Assembly (NCBI GenBank): GCA_965246935.1
Contig: CBDFGC010000014.1
Coordinates: forward strand, 1-64,000
Reading direction: 5' to 3'
Source: JAZKFT01 sp965246935
Lineage (GTDB): Bacteria; Bacteroidota; Bacteroidia; Chitinophagales; Chitinophagaceae
DNA length: 64,000 bases
Numbering within the stretch: position 1 is the stretch's first letter; each line of letters opens with the position of its first letter. The notes under the pieces were generated by a model that had not been told where the DNA came from, ran no database searches, and saw only the letters and a program-made list of their open reading frames with translations. Below are positions 63,088 through 64,000 of this stretch, one piece after another. Position numbers and translations under genes: made by a program.

Positions 63088-64000
63088 ATGAAAAGAATAC
63101 ATATTTTATCAGCATTATTCATTCTTGCATCACTTGCAAGTTGCGAAAAGAAATTAGTTGAAAATCCACAGTCCATTTTGGTTCCTCAAAATTTAACTAC
63201 CCCTGCCGGATTGCAGTTGGCATTAGATGCCTCTTATGCCGGAACACGTAACTTTTGGGGTGGACAGGATTACTTTTTTATGACAACGCTTGGTACCGAT
63301 GAGTTTTCCAGAGGTGGCGATGCTAATGCAGCTGCAGCTAATTATACATTTACTACATCAGAAAGCCGGGTAAACACTATTTGGAGAAACGCTTATATTT
63401 ATATCAATTCCTGTAATGGAGTAATTGATAATGCTCCCAATGTAGATATTACACAAGCCGCAAGAGACCGGATGATTGGGGAAGCGAAATTTTTAAGGGC
63501 CAATTATTATTTCAACCTGGTGCAATCTTTTGGTGATATTACGCTGCTTAAAAATTTCGAAACAATAGGTAGTACATCCGCTACCCGTGCCCCTATAGCA
63601 GATGTTTATGCCTTTATGATTCAGGATTTGAAGGATGCCATTCCTGCATTACCCGCAAGCCCTAAGATCAGTGGAGTATTGCCTGGCAAAGCTACCGCCG
63701 CTGTTGCAAAACACCTGTTAGCAAAGATTTATTTAACCAGAGCGGGTTCATCCGCAAAACAGCCTAATGATTACCTGGATGCTTACAACACCGCAAAAGA
63801 TCTTATAAATACTGCGGCTGGTATAGGATTAAGTTTACAAACAGATTTTGCAAGAGTATTTGCTGAAGGAAATGAAGACAATAGCGAAGTACTCTGGTCG
63901 GTACAGCATACATCCAACCTTGCATATAATGGCCCGGGCGCCGCCAGTGGTGCTACCGGAGATAATACATTAAATTATCTGTTTATTGGTTATTACGAAA
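63088..64000 (+). CDS. SusD-like lipoprotein, 3' end beyond right edge
   Basis: At least 304 residues. Lipobox (ALFILASLASCEKK), then SusD/RagB features: NTIWRNAYIYINSCNGVID, AARDRMIGEAKFLRANYYFN, LVQSFGDITLL and KATAAVAKHLLAKIYLTRAG. It starts 19 bp after the STN-type SusC and is its partner. The C-terminal third lies outside the window. Confidence 0.95.
   Translation, partial: MKRIHILSALFILASLASCEKKLVENPQSILVPQNLTTPAGLQLALDASYAGTRNFWGGQDYFFMTTLGTDEFSRGGDANAAAANYTFTTSESRVNTIWRNAYIYINSCNGVIDNAPNVDITQAARDRMIGEAKFLRANYYFNLVQSFGDITLLKNFETIGSTSATRAPIADVYAFMIQDLKDAIPALPASPKISGVLPGKATAAVAKHLLAKIYLTRAGSSAKQPNDYLDAYNTAKDLINTAAGIGLSLQTDFARVFAEGNEDNSEVLWSVQHTSNLAYNGPGAASGATGDNTLNYLFIGYYE

Overview
The window reads as chromosome from a member of the Bacteroidota, most likely a Chitinophagaceae-type soil or plant-associated bacterium. 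This is inference from gene families: SusC/SusD pairs, a FecI/FecR/SusC cascade, DUF6377-type and LytTR regulators, a two-component propeller kinase, many lipoproteins with an SCK-type lipobox, and few recognisable Shine-Dalgarno sites. No intact rRNA or tRNA gene and no CRISPR array were seen.

Layout. 1-3.2 kb (minus): a frameshifted secreted repeat protein cut by the left edge, a hydrolase tail, an SGNH esterase and a PL10-like pectate lyase. 3.3-3.9 kb: a dead ISAs1-type transposase. 4.2-9.5 kb: a TolC/HlyD/RND tripartite efflux operon. 9.7-14.9 kb: a tightly packed TonB-dependent receptor, beta-helix lipoprotein and metallophosphoesterase, followed on the other strand by two PAP2 phosphatases flanking a YncE-like propeller; this may be a phosphoester-scavenging locus. 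18-21 kb: a PepSY-like protein, a broken EamA-type gene and an OmpR-type response regulator with its kinase. 21.7-23.9 kb: a Baeyer-Villiger/FMO-type monooxygenase with an SDR.

23.9-28.5 kb is accessory DNA: an AT-rich pair (membrane protein plus HEPN-motif protein), a decayed antirepressor-like gene, a MITE-like element with a 9-bp flanking repeat, and other palindromic repeats. 28.5-34.5 kb holds a propeller-type hybrid-scale sensor kinase and a LuxR-type regulator separated by a spondin-domain lipoprotein that is bracketed by two copies of a ~120-bp palindromic module. A XisI/XisH pair (XisH frameshifted) follows, then a 1889-residue surface protein and a lone LytTR protein.

42.0-44.0 kb is a junction zone: a tRNA 3' end with its own terminator but no tRNA body, a truncated excisionase-like HTH gene, a truncated ABC-transporter pseudogene and an IS3 OrfA remnant. 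It looks like the scar of an integrative element.

44.1-57.2 kb is a starch-type polysaccharide utilisation locus: a DUF6377 regulator (SusR-like role inferred), SusC, SusD, SusE-like, two tandem GH13 amylase lipoproteins and a GH97 alpha-glucosidase. 57.8-64.0 kb starts a second nutrient locus controlled by an ECF sigma factor and FecR anti-sigma factor, with a SusC carrying an STN signalling domain and a SusD that runs off the right edge. Small inverted-repeat elements sit inside both loci, just upstream of the first amylase gene and between sigma and anti-sigma genes. Several genes are broken by single-base changes, some in short homopolymers; from sequence alone I cannot separate real decay from sequencing error.
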